Assembly (NCBI GenBank): GCA_028280485.1
Contig: JANQLS010000182.1
Span: 1-64,000, forward strand
Length of the DNA: 64,000 bases
Origin: Planctomycetota bacterium
GTDB taxonomy: Bacteria; Planctomycetota; UBA8108; JACQVS01
Reading direction: 5' to 3'
The notes beneath the pieces are model-generated. The model searched no databases. It had not been told where the DNA came from and saw only the letters and a list, made by a program, of their open reading frames with translations. Positions 37,536-46,540 of the stretch are shown here, in pieces (positions within the stretch are counted from its first letter, which is position 1; every line of letters starts with the position of its first letter). Position numbers and translations under genes: made by a program.

Positions 37536-38849
37536 ATGAAGCCCGATCCCTCCACCGCTCCCCTCACTTCAGAAAAACCACAGGGTATCGCCTCGATCGT
37601 CCCCTTTTACTACGGCTGGCTGATGATACCCATTGCAATGTTAGCCCAAGCCTGCACATCGCCAGGGCAGACATACGGGGTTTCCGTCTTTAACAAGTAC
37701 CTTCGAGAGTCGCTACAACTCAGCTCAGACAAAGTTTCATTTGCTTACTTCCTCGGAACATTATTAGCGAGCTTGCCCCTATCGTTTGTAGGTGTCCTCA
37801 TGGATCGATTCGGAATTCGAAAGACCATGATCGGAGTGGTGATCGCCTTAGGCATCACTTGCATGGGTGCTTCCAAGGTTTACAACTTTTGGACTTTGCT
37901 ATTAGCTTTCTTCTTCTTAAGATTTTTAGGACAAGGCGCGCTGACCTTACTCTCCAACAACATCTTGGCGATGTGGTTCAGTCGTAGACTTGGACTCGCC
38001 TCCGGCATCAAAAGCCAGGCGGGCGCGTTATCGATGGGACTTCTACCGGGTGCGATCCTATGGTCGATTCAAAGCTTTGGTTGGCGAGAAACCTTCGTTT
38101 ACATGGGGTTCACGATTTGGATTCTCCTCCTCCCTCTCCTCCTTCTTTTTTTTCGAAATCGTCCTGAAGATATCGGCTTGCTTCCCGATGGAGAATCCTT
38201 CCCAAATGCAAACAACGAAGATGAACCGCCTGAAACAACACCGTCCAAAAATGGGAATGAGATGGCATTCAGAGATGTTTTGCGTACTCCTACCTACTGG
38301 ATCCTGCTCGGTATCAATATCATTTGGGGAATGATCGCAACCGCCATCATTTTTCATTTGGTTTCCATCTTCGAGAGTAATCAACTCACGGAGAAACAAG
38401 CGGCAAGCTGTTTATTTATTTTCGCGATGAGTATCGCTGCGTTTCAATTCCTGGGTGGTTGGTTAGCCGACCATTTTCGCCCCACCCCTCTCATCACCGT
38501 TTGTCTCATCGGGATGGCTTGTGGAACTTTTTGTTTGGTCCCTCTTTCCTACTCCTTTTTTATTGGAGTAGCTTTCGCCATCCTCTTCGGTGGTTCACAG
38601 GGAGCCTTAAATTCGATAGGGAATACCGTATGGCCCCGGTTTTATGGGCGAGCTAATTTAGGAAAAATACGGGGAACGATTTGGACAGCTGCCGTCATCG
38701 GTAGTTCTGCAGGCCCCTGGCTCTTAAGCATTATGGCTGAATTTAAAGAAGGAAATTTCGATCTTGGCCTGACTGTCTTAGCTCTTATTTTCATTCCCTT
38801 CATCATCGCGAGCATCTGGATTCGCCCGCCTCAAATACAGACTCAGTGA
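37536..38849 (+). CDS. MFS transporter, OFA/monocarboxylate-like
   Basis: A 437-residue, 12-helix major facilitator permease. The first half has GVSVFNKYLRESLQLSSDKV and the loop motif DRFGIRKT between helices 2 and 3. A charged central cytoplasmic loop (about 215-250) separates the two bundles, and GGWLADHF carries the equivalent loop in the second half. The shape and FYYGWLMIP start resemble oxalate/formate antiporter-like or monocarboxylate permeases. The substrate is unknown. The 3-prime end overlaps the end of the convergent membrane-protein gene by 72 bases. Confidence 0.82.
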   Translation: MKPDPSTAPLTSEKPQGIASIVPFYYGWLMIPIAMLAQACTSPGQTYGVSVFNKYLRESLQLSSDKVSFAYFLGTLLASLPLSFVGVLMDRFGIRKTMIGVVIALGITCMGASKVYNFWTLLLAFFFLRFLGQGALTLLSNNILAMWFSRRLGLASGIKSQAGALSMGLLPGAILWSIQSFGWRETFVYMGFTIWILLLPLLLLFFRNRPEDIGLLPDGESFPNANNEDEPPETTPSKNGNEMAFRDVLRTPTYWILLGINIIWGMIATAIIFHLVSIFESNQLTEKQAASCLFIFAMSIAAFQFLGGWLADHFRPTPLITVCLIGMACGTFCLVPLSYSFFIGVAFAILFGGSQGALNSIGNTVWPRFYGRANLGKIRGTIWTAAVIGSSAGPWLLSIMAEFKEGNFDLGLTVLALIFIPFIIASIWIRPPQIQTQ

Positions 38850-39971
38850 TCTCTCAACTCTCTTTTTCGACCAGAAGAGAACTCCAAAGGCTGTCGACAC
38901 CAAGACTGCACTCACGCCCCAACGTATCAACTCCCCTGTCGACAAGTCCAAATTCAAATTTGAAATGTCATACTTAAAAAAGGGATCTTTCCTTAAGGAT
39001 TGAAGCCGGGTGAATTCTCTCAAATAAATCCAGGGTAAGAGGACTAGCAGGAATCCCGTAAGAATTAGAGTTCGACTCGCCCAATTATTATCGTAGAGAA
39101 ATGCAAGCCACGCCCCGAGACAGACCATACATCCAACGAGGATAATCAGGATAGCGGTCCGGATTTTAGAATCATCGATATCAAAACCATCGGCATAAAG
39201 CTGATTCAGGCTGTGTGCAAAGAGACCGAAAACGCCCAGAATTCCGATGATAAAAAGGAGATTGATCGATAGATCCTTCACATGGCCAGGAGACAAACCG
39301 ATCAGCCAAATCCTCCAGACGATGATCCCAAAATTCAGCCAGATTAAAACCCTCATGATCAGGGCGTCAAAGTATTGAAATTCACCTTGAGTCGAATAAA
39401 GCTCTTTCCAAATGTCACTATCGATATGTTGAAGATGGTTTTCAGACCAAAAGTAAGCTGCGATCAGCAAGCAAATCAAACATCCTAATGAAACTAAATT
39501 CCCAATCCACGGCAACCGTTTTATAAAAACGCTGGCCCCATTCACAAAGATCAAAAAGCCACCCAATATCACTGCTGGGATCACGGCCATCGCTCGGTGT
39601 AGGATTAAGGCATTAGCCGAAATAAACCATTCTCGATAGAAGAATTGAAACAAAGAGAAAGCCGCTCCACCCACCAAGCAAGCCGAAAGGAAAAAAGGAA
39701 AGAGGGAACTCCGCATCCTGAATTCCAGTTCCAAAGATTTCGAAGAAAGCTTTTCTTTATTACTGAAGCCCCGCAGAAGAAGAAATAAACACGAACCGAA
39801 CACGTACTGAATTAGAGCGATATGAAAGAATAAGATAGCCCCTGCAGCCATCAAACGCAGAAATTGAGCCTGCGATAAATCGAAAAATGGATCTCCCTGA
39901 AAACCATCGATGATCGATTCATTAAGGATCAAGAAAGTTCGTTCGAAGTCAATCAAAGTAAATAAACTCAT
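38778..39971 (-). CDS. Multi-pass membrane protein of unknown function
   Basis: A 397-residue protein with about nine transmembrane helices. The first segment (FLRLMAAGAILFFHIALIQYVFGS) puts a His in a helix as in quinol- or haem-binding membrane proteins, and the pattern loosely recalls cytochrome bd subunit I. That resemblance is weak and no haem-ligand set is confirmed. The start overlaps the end of the DUF1549/DUF1553 gene by 23 bases, so translation is coupled, and it is the last gene of the DUF1501 operon. Its own end overlaps the convergent MFS gene by 72 bases. A membrane partner for the exported DUF1501/DUF1549 proteins is inferred. Confidence 0.6.
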   Translation of the reverse strand: MSLFTLIDFERTFLILNESIIDGFQGDPFFDLSQAQFLRLMAAGAILFFHIALIQYVFGSCLFLLLRGFSNKEKLSSKSLELEFRMRSSLFPFFLSACLVGGAAFSLFQFFYREWFISANALILHRAMAVIPAVILGGFLIFVNGASVFIKRLPWIGNLVSLGCLICLLIAAYFWSENHLQHIDSDIWKELYSTQGEFQYFDALIMRVLIWLNFGIIVWRIWLIGLSPGHVKDLSINLLFIIGILGVFGLFAHSLNQLYADGFDIDDSKIRTAILIILVGCMVCLGAWLAFLYDNNWASRTLILTGFLLVLLPWIYLREFTRLQSLRKDPFFKYDISNLNLDLSTGELIRWGVSAVLVSTAFGVLFWSKKRVERSLSLYLRRANPDARDDEGNENKS

Positions 39972-42132
39972 TTAAATTGAGTACAGAAAGACTCAGGAGG
40001 ACCCAAGCGCCCGACCGTTCAGGAGATAAAGATTCGGGTCGGGGCAGCGGGAGAGTTAAGGCTTGGGATTCTTTGGCTTGGTTTTTGAGAAGGGCTTCTG
40101 TCTTGTTTAAAAATTCTAAAAACAATTCTCGTTCATATCGGTTCACCTTTCGGGACAAGACCCGAAAAATTAAATCTCCGATGAGATCCCGTTCCGACTT
40201 CCCTTCTCGAAGTGCTTCTAAGAGTTCACCACTCAAGGCTTGAGCGGCCTCCAACGATATCTCGGAATTAAGAAGAGCCAAAGATTGAGGAGCATTTGTC
40301 GATTGAGATCGTTGAGCGCAACTCTCCTGAGAATCCGGTCGATCAAAGACTTCTAAGAAGGGATAACGTAAGTTCCTTCGAACAAAAAGAAAAATACTTT
40401 TACGCTTATGTTGACTCGGGTCGGCATCCACTTTCCAGTGATCTCTACGAATCGATTTTCGGATTTCTTCGGGAAGAGGAGGCATCACTCCTGGGCCGCC
40501 ACGTCGATGGTTCAGTTGACCTGAGACTGACAACAAGCTGTCGCGTATGGCTTCGGCTTCCAAACGGCGTCGAGGATATCGTGACAACCAACGGTTTTCG
40601 GGATCCTTGGCTAGCTTTGCTTTCCACGTACTTTCCTTTTTCGAACCAGAGTCTCTATGGCGACTATCTTGCTGATAAACGCTTGAAGTGACGATCAATC
40701 GATGCAGCCGCTTTAAACTCCAACCCATTTTAGGTAATTCGGAGGCAAGCCAATCGAGAAGATCAGGGTGGCTCGGCGTCCCTCCCATCTTCCCGAAGTC
40801 ACTGGGAGTTTGAACGAGCCCTTTCCCGAAGTGCTGTTTCCAAATCCGATTGACAATCACTCGGGTCACGAGAGGATTTTCTTTTCGAGTCAGCCAATTT
40901 GCCAACCAAGCCCGGCGAGAGTCTTTTCCTTGAGGCACAGAGATCATCGAAGAATGTAATGCCCGCGGGAAGTTGGGTTTCACTTCAGGGCCTTTCCTCG
41001 AAAAATCTCCTCTCACCATCAAGTAACTCGCTCCTACTTTCCCTTGCTTTTCTTTAAGCACTCTTCCGAGGGGAAGGCTCGGGCGTTTTCGTTTTTTCAA
41101 GCTGAATAACTTATTGAGTCGATCAAATCGAGACTGCTTTTCTTTTGAGGGAGAATTAAACTTCCCTCTTTTCTTTAATTGGTCCTTTAAGTCTTTGAGT
41201 TCTCGTTCAAGGGATTGAAGTTCGGAATTCCATTTTTTCAACTCTCGTTGAAGAACAACATGATCCTCGGGAGTCGCCACTGCGTGATCTTTGAAGATTT
41301 CAACTCCATCAAAGAACGATCTCAAGCGGTAAAAATCGGCTTGGCTCAATGGATCGTATTTATGATCGTGGCACTGAGCACAACCCAATTGTAAACCGAG
41401 GAAAACGGAGCCGACCGTCGAAGTCAATTCATTGAGAATCATATGACGGCGTTCGGTTTTCAGGTTGATGTCTGGCATATCGGGCCCCGCCAAAGCAAAT
41501 CCCGTTGCCAAGGTATTCTGATAATCATTTTCAGGATTAGGAAACAAATCGCCTGCGATCTGCAAGCGAATAAATTGATCGTAAGGCATGTCTTCTTCGA
41601 TTGCTCGAATCACCCAATCGCGATACTTCCAAGCGTTGGGGCGGCGATTGTCATGCTCAAAGCCATCGGTCTCAGCAAAGCGTGCGAGATCCAACCACGT
41701 TTGCGCCCAGCGATCCGCGTAGGCTGAAGAAGCTAAGAGCTCATCGACGAGACGTTCATAAGCCAATGGATCCTCATCGCTCATAAATCGTTGAACCCGT
41801 TCAGGCTCAGGAGGTAGGCCCGTCAGATCTAAATAGAGCCGTCGAATTAAAGTTCCTCGCGGCGCTTTCGGTGCGGGTGAAAGTTTTTGATCTTCTAATT
41901 CTTTTAAAATGAAAAAGTCGATGGAGGATCGAGGCCAATCGATTTGTTTGACGACAGGAATAACTTTTCGCTCAATCGATTGATAGGCCCAATGCCTCAG
42001 GTCTTTAGCTTTGAGGGGTGCTTCTTCTTTGGCGGCTTCATCGACAACTTTCTCCTCAGCGATCCCCACGGGAATCAGCCAAGAAAACGCGATGAACAAG
42101 ATGAGGTTGAACCAGCGAGACCTCAAAAGCAT
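39949..42132 (-). CDS. DUF1549/DUF1553 (PSCyt) exported protein
   Basis: Planctomycete-type protein of 727 residues. After a signal peptide (WFNLILFIAFSWLIPVGIAE) the DUF1549 domain covers about residues 60-270 (LYLDLTGLPPEPERV, DRWAQTWLDLARFAETDG). It includes CAQCHDH, a CxxCH-type motif with Cys 251. DUF1553 covers about 390-690 (LANWLTRKENPLVTRVIVNR, FGKGLVQTPSDFG, NLNEFIYFD end). An upstream extension is in frame. I place the start at the ATG with GAGGAG upstream, 16 bases after the DUF1501 stop. The pair is nearly always adjacent in planctomycetes. Its biochemical role is unknown; involvement in polysaccharide use is often suggested. Confidence 0.88.
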   Translation of the reverse strand: MLLRSRWFNLILFIAFSWLIPVGIAEEKVVDEAAKEEAPLKAKDLRHWAYQSIERKVIPVVKQIDWPRSSIDFFILKELEDQKLSPAPKAPRGTLIRRLYLDLTGLPPEPERVQRFMSDEDPLAYERLVDELLASSAYADRWAQTWLDLARFAETDGFEHDNRRPNAWKYRDWVIRAIEEDMPYDQFIRLQIAGDLFPNPENDYQNTLATGFALAGPDMPDINLKTERRHMILNELTSTVGSVFLGLQLGCAQCHDHKYDPLSQADFYRLRSFFDGVEIFKDHAVATPEDHVVLQRELKKWNSELQSLERELKDLKDQLKKRGKFNSPSKEKQSRFDRLNKLFSLKKRKRPSLPLGRVLKEKQGKVGASYLMVRGDFSRKGPEVKPNFPRALHSSMISVPQGKDSRRAWLANWLTRKENPLVTRVIVNRIWKQHFGKGLVQTPSDFGKMGGTPSHPDLLDWLASELPKMGWSLKRLHRLIVTSSVYQQDSRHRDSGSKKESTWKAKLAKDPENRWLSRYPRRRLEAEAIRDSLLSVSGQLNHRRGGPGVMPPLPEEIRKSIRRDHWKVDADPSQHKRKSIFLFVRRNLRYPFLEVFDRPDSQESCAQRSQSTNAPQSLALLNSEISLEAAQALSGELLEALREGKSERDLIGDLIFRVLSRKVNRYERELFLEFLNKTEALLKNQAKESQALTLPLPRPESLSPERSGAWVLLSLSVLNLNEFIYFD

Positions 42133-42148
42133 CAATTCGAACTCCTCA

Positions 42149-43588
42149 TCAACTAAGAATCTTGTGAATGACCTCACCCGCCACATCGGTGAGTCGATCT
42201 TCGCGACCATTGTGGAAGTAGGTTAATCGTTCGTGATCGATCCCTAAGAGATGGAGGATCGTCGCGTGCAAGTCATGAACGTGAACTTTATCTTTAGCCG
42301 CTCGCAAACCGATGGGATCGGTCTCTCCGTAGGCGATCCCTCCTTGGAGTCCGCCTCCAGCCATCCAAATTGAATACCCCCAAGGATTGTGATCTCTTCC
42401 TTTGCCTTGCTCACTCATCGGCATTCTACCGAACTCGCCTCCCCAGATGACGAGAGTGTCATCGAGCAATCCGCGTTGGCGTAAATCTTTCAATAAACCG
42501 GCGACGGGTTTATCCGTTCTCTTCGAGTAGAGAGAATGGTTTTGTTCGACGTTTGAGTGAGCGTCCCAACCATTCGTATTGCCGGAATAAAGTTGCACGA
42601 ATCTCACTCCGCGCTCCACCATGCGACGAGCGATCAAGCAACGTACCCCAAATTCATGAGTGTCTTTTTCTCCGACACCATAGAGAGCGAGGGTTGCGGG
42701 AGATTCATTTTCGATACCGACAACTACAGGAGCCGCCGCTTGCATACGGTAAGCCAACTCATAGGCTTTAATCCGCGCCTCGAGCTCTGTGTCAAAATCT
42801 CTCTTTTTAAAGTGAGGCTGATTTAGAGTTTGAATCAGCTTTAAAGATTCTTTTTGCACTTCGGTTGAGAACTTACCCGAAGGACGCAAATTGACGATGG
42901 GATCTTTTCCCGGTCGCATCAATGTCCCTTGGTGTTTCGAGGGTAAAAATCCATTACTCCAAGCGGGAGGTCCACCCTTAGGTGCTCCACCGGGATCCGG
43001 TAGCACGACGTAGGCTGGCATATTTTGGTTTTCAGTACCTAAGCCATAACTGAGCCAGCTTCCCAAGCTCGGTTTCCCCATCAAAATACTTCCCGTATTC
43101 ATCTGATAGACCGATTGCGGATGATTGACGCTGTCTCCATGACAACTGCGAATCACCGTTAACTCATCGGCAACCTGAGCGATGTGGGGAAGAAAGTCAC
43201 TGATCTCCAATCCCGACTGACCTCGGGGTTTAAAAGGACGGATCGGACCTAAGAGAGGGTTGTGAGCGACCTTTCTACGGGTCATCACTTTCCCAAAGCT
43301 TTCGGGTAAGGGTTTTCCGTGAAAGCGTTTTAAATCAGGCTTAGGATCAAACAAATCGACATGACTAGGCCCACCGTGCATGAAAAGATGAATGACCCGT
43401 TTGACCTTGGGTTTGAAGTGAACCTTTTGAAGCGCGGGCTTGTCGGCCTCACGACTGAAAAGGTTTCGATCCATCATGGAGGCGAGAACCACTCCCCCTA
43501 AGCCGCCACCAGATCTCAGTAAGAAATCTCTTCGCGAAGGTTTTGAAAACGGGGATGGTTGATGAGGATCATTCGGCGATGGGGCCAT
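42149..43588 (-). CDS. DUF1501 Tat-exported protein
   Basis: A 479-residue protein with a Tat signal (SRRDFLLRSGGGLGG) and a DUF1501 (sulfatase/alkaline-phosphatase-like) fold. HLFMHGGPSHVDLFDPKP, SCHGDSVNHPQSVYQMNTG, the VQLYSGNTNGWDAH region and WGGEFGRMP are the family hallmarks. Folding before export suggests a cofactor or metal. It is the first gene of the operon with DUF1549/DUF1553 and the multi-pass membrane protein. ATG start. The precise reaction is unknown. Confidence 0.9.
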   Translation of the reverse strand: MAPSPNDPHQPSPFSKPSRRDFLLRSGGGLGGVVLASMMDRNLFSREADKPALQKVHFKPKVKRVIHLFMHGGPSHVDLFDPKPDLKRFHGKPLPESFGKVMTRRKVAHNPLLGPIRPFKPRGQSGLEISDFLPHIAQVADELTVIRSCHGDSVNHPQSVYQMNTGSILMGKPSLGSWLSYGLGTENQNMPAYVVLPDPGGAPKGGPPAWSNGFLPSKHQGTLMRPGKDPIVNLRPSGKFSTEVQKESLKLIQTLNQPHFKKRDFDTELEARIKAYELAYRMQAAAPVVVGIENESPATLALYGVGEKDTHEFGVRCLIARRMVERGVRFVQLYSGNTNGWDAHSNVEQNHSLYSKRTDKPVAGLLKDLRQRGLLDDTLVIWGGEFGRMPMSEQGKGRDHNPWGYSIWMAGGGLQGGIAYGETDPIGLRAAKDKVHVHDLHATILHLLGIDHERLTYFHNGREDRLTDVAGEVIHKILS

Positions 43589-43665
43589 CGGTTCACCACG
43601 GCATTATTTAAGCTCACCGGGAGCCAGTTGAATCATAAAACAAAGTTTACCCCCCGATGCTACAA

Positions 43666-43704
43666 CTGAAGCCCATCGGGGTCAATGACCCCGATGGGCT
43701 TCAG
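43666..43704. terminator. Palindrome, possible terminator of the symporter operon
   Basis: CTGAAGCCCATCGGGGTCA and its exact inverse flank a single central base, giving a 19-bp arm on each side. It lies after the symporter stop and before the DUF1501 start on the same strand. There is no clear T-run, so a REP-like role is equally possible. Confidence 0.5.
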
Positions 43705-43735
43705 AGGGTGAAAACTATAAATCTTTACCGTAGGA

Positions 43736-43804
43736 CAGTAGCCGAACTTGAAAAAGTTTGGCCGAATCACATCTTCAGCCAAATTTTTACAAATTCGGCT
43801 ACTG
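43736..43804. repeat. CAGTAGCCGAA inverted pair
   Basis: CAGTAGCCGAA at 43736-43746 and its inverse at 43794-43804 enclose AAGTTTGGC and GCCAAATTT. The content resembles the CCAAATTCTGG repeats at 37430 and 51434. It sits ten bases beyond the symporter stop. Confidence 0.6.
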
Positions 43805-43813
43805 AATTCTCCC

Positions 43814-45790
43814 TTAATGCGGAGCGTGCGAAGGCGGCTCAGGCTCCCCCAACTCAGGCTCTCGAATATTCGAGATCATATCCTTAACGCGAGGCGATGG
43901 CGGTTTAAAGAACGGGGTGAGTGCCAAGGTCACGATAAAGTTGAGGATCATACCGATCGTCCCGATCCCCTTCGGACCGATTTCGAAGAACCAAGGGGCC
44001 TGCTTCAAGAAGACGGTTTGATAGATATAGACGGTAGTAAAGCCGATCCCGACCAACATTCCCACTACGGCGGGAACAGTACCCACTCGTTTGGTAAAGA
44101 TACCTAATACGATTGCAGGGAAGAAACTCGCCGCGGCTAAGCCGAAAGCAAAAGCTACCACTTCACCTACGAAGGCAGGAGGATAGATTCCTAAAAGGCC
44201 GGCGACTACAATCGCCATCCCGATAACTCCACGACCGACGAGGAGCCTTCTCTTTTCACTCGCTTCAGGATTGACTACACGAAAATAAAGATCGTGAGCA
44301 ACACTCGAAGAGATCACCAAGAGTAAGCCACTCGCTGTCGATAAAGCAGCAGCCAAACCGCCCGCCGCAACTAATGCAATAATCCAACTATAGAGACCCG
44401 CCATTTCTGGTGTGGCTAAGACAATAATGTCTTTATCAGGTCCCATGTGTTTGGAATAAGAACCCTTGTCATTATTTAAATACTCTAAGAGTGCGGTCTG
44501 ACCTTTTCTTCCAGAGGCACCGTTAGGATCAGCCAACCATGCGGCATGATTTTCTTTTATAGTCTGGAAGAGGGCGCTTTCTTTTCCAGGATTGAATACC
44601 TCATTATCTTCAATCCGTTTTGAATAAAACACCTTTCCATCTCGGTTTGCATCGAGCCAAACGATCAAACCCGTTTGTTCCCATTTGTGAAACCAAGATG
44701 GAATTTCACTGTAGAATGGTTTTTCACCTTTTTTTGTGATTAAACTGACCAGTCTTCCATCTGGCGTTTTGAATAATCCATTTTCTCCTTCAGTCAGTTC
44801 ACTCGCTACCACCGGCACTGAATATTCCTTGTCGTTCATGGTTTGAATCATGTAATAACGAGCAAAAGCAGCGGTTGCTGGAGCGGTTAGATAAAGTAAT
44901 GCAATGAATAATAGAGCCCAAAAGGCACTCCAGCGCGCAGCGCCGATAGATTTCACCGTATAGAATCTAACGATGACATGGGGCAACCCCGCAGTTCCCG
45001 CCATTAAAGCGAGTGTGACGCAGAATAAATTAAGTAACTTCGTACTGTCGTCAAACCCAAACGCTTCTGTATATTTACTAAACCCTAAATCTAAGTTGAT
45101 TTGATCTAACTTATTTAAGAGGGTAGTGCTGGCTTCACCATCGACATCGATCACAGCCCCCATTCCTACTTGAGGAATCACCATTCCAGTCAATTTAAAA
45201 CTGATAGCAATCGCAGGAACAAGGAAAGCAGTAATCAAGACCCAGTACTGAGCTACCTGAGTCCAGGTAACTCCTTTCATTCCTCCGAGTGTGGCGTAAA
45301 CAAAGACAATCACCATGCCGATAACAACACCATACTCAACAGGAACTTCTAAAAACCGACCGAATACAACCCCCACCCCTCGCATCTGACCCGCCACGTA
45401 AGTGAAGCTCACAAAGATAGCACAGAGAACCGCGACCAATCGAGCAAAGTGAGATTCGTAGCGATCACCGACAAAATCAGGAACGGTGTAGTGACCAAAC
45501 TTTCTAAGGTAGGGTGCGAGTAAAAGAGCGAGAAGAACATAGCCTCCCGTCCAACCCATCAGATACTGACCTCCCGCAAAACCCATCGTAGAAATGATCC
45601 CGGCCATCGAAATAAACGAGGCTGCACTCATCCAGTCTGCGGCGGTTGCCACTCCATTAGCAACTGCTGGAACACCTTGACCCGCAACGAAGAATCCTTT
45701 GGTGTCTTTGACTCGACTTCGCCATGCGATAAACATGTACAAGCCGAAGGTGAGCCCGACAAAGATATAAGTCCAAACTTGAACGGTCAT
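43814..45790 (-). CDS. VC_2705-type sodium:solute symporter with extra loop
   Basis: A 658-residue SSS-family permease (acetate/organic-acid type) with 12-13 helices. The opening GFFVAGQGVPAVANGVATAADWMSAASF and the LLAPYLRKFGHYTVPDFVGDR stretch are diagnostic. Sodium drives uptake of an organic solute, possibly a monocarboxylate. About 140 mostly hydrophilic residues (about 315-455) sit between two helices, with a DANRDGK calcium-loop-like motif near residue 378. That is larger than I expect for the family. Its start overlaps the DUF4212 gene stop by four bases, so both subunits are made together. Confidence 0.85.
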   Translation of the reverse strand: MTVQVWTYIFVGLTFGLYMFIAWRSRVKDTKGFFVAGQGVPAVANGVATAADWMSAASFISMAGIISTMGFAGGQYLMGWTGGYVLLALLLAPYLRKFGHYTVPDFVGDRYESHFARLVAVLCAIFVSFTYVAGQMRGVGVVFGRFLEVPVEYGVVIGMVIVFVYATLGGMKGVTWTQVAQYWVLITAFLVPAIAISFKLTGMVIPQVGMGAVIDVDGEASTTLLNKLDQINLDLGFSKYTEAFGFDDSTKLLNLFCVTLALMAGTAGLPHVIVRFYTVKSIGAARWSAFWALLFIALLYLTAPATAAFARYYMIQTMNDKEYSVPVVASELTEGENGLFKTPDGRLVSLITKKGEKPFYSEIPSWFHKWEQTGLIVWLDANRDGKVFYSKRIEDNEVFNPGKESALFQTIKENHAAWLADPNGASGRKGQTALLEYLNNDKGSYSKHMGPDKDIIVLATPEMAGLYSWIIALVAAGGLAAALSTASGLLLVISSSVAHDLYFRVVNPEASEKRRLLVGRGVIGMAIVVAGLLGIYPPAFVGEVVAFAFGLAAASFFPAIVLGIFTKRVGTVPAVVGMLVGIGFTTVYIYQTVFLKQAPWFFEIGPKGIGTIGMILNFIVTLALTPFFKPPSPRVKDMISNIREPELGEPEPPSHAPH

Positions 45791-46122
45791 GACTCACCTC
45801 CACTGCCGGATTTTTTCATGGGGATATCTTTGATATCTTCCTGAAATTTTTTATCGAGTCGGTTCAACAAGAACGCATAAAAGAAAATGAGCACCACGAA
45901 CACTGCGATACTTCCTTGTTGAGCAAACCAAAAACCTAAAGGAAAGCCACCGATAGAAAACTTGTTTAATGAATCGGCGAACAAGACTCCGCAGCCCAAG
46001 CCGACGATAGCCCAAATAACTAAGAGAACCGCCATGATCGTTAAATTACTTCGCCAGTAGCGCCCGACGGCTTCTACCCAGCGAGGATCATTGCGAGGAG
46101 GAGTTAGCTTTTGTTGAGTCAT
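45787..46122 (-). CDS. DUF4212 small subunit of Na+/solute symporter
   Basis: About 111 residues with two transmembrane helices (LTIMAVLLVIWAIVGLGCGVLF and GSIAVFVVLIFFYAFLL). The start YWRSN, the LNKFSIGGFPLGFWFAQQGS loop and the DKKF end are typical of DUF4212 (the putative small subunit of VC_2705 symporters). I begin it at the ATG giving MTQQKLTPPRN; a TTG 33 bases upstream is also open but would add a non-family stretch. It is translationally coupled to the large subunit by a four-base overlap. The partnership is established for the family, the substrate is not. Confidence 0.88.
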   Translation of the reverse strand: MTQQKLTPPRNDPRWVEAVGRYWRSNLTIMAVLLVIWAIVGLGCGVLFADSLNKFSIGGFPLGFWFAQQGSIAVFVVLIFFYAFLLNRLDKKFQEDIKDIPMKKSGSGGES

Positions 46123-46540
46123 GATCAATTTCAAATGGCAATATGAAGCCCTCAACTTGAAGACTCAAGTGAAGGCATAAAAGAACACTATTTTTCATTT
46201 CTGGAAGCCGTGTATGTTACAGCAGGGAGGAGAGAGTTAGCAAGCAGTGGGGATCGTTCTGAGAGATAAAAATGAATTTATTCGCACCCTTCGATGGAGC
46301 CTCCGAGTATAGAGCCCCCAGAACGCGAATCCTTCATACCGATAATCAATTTTTTGGAGATTGTAGTAAAGATCGTAGCGATGTTAGTGCGATGTCAAAA
46401 ATGGACGGTTACGTCACTTCGTCTTGTATTTTACCAAGTGTAGACCTTCGTAGACTTCACTTTCGCCCTCTCACATCGGAGCCTCCCGCGTATCACCAAA
46501 ATTCATCTTCAGTGTGGATTCATACGTGGGATACTAAGCT
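46123..46540. other. Intergenic region between divergent genes
   Basis: About 0.42 kb between the DUF4212 gene (minus) and the DUF6572 gene (plus). A frame at 46272-46550 is open but has unusual composition, no domain, and overlaps the next start; it is not called. Both divergent promoters must lie here. No convincing hairpin was seen. Confidence 0.35.
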
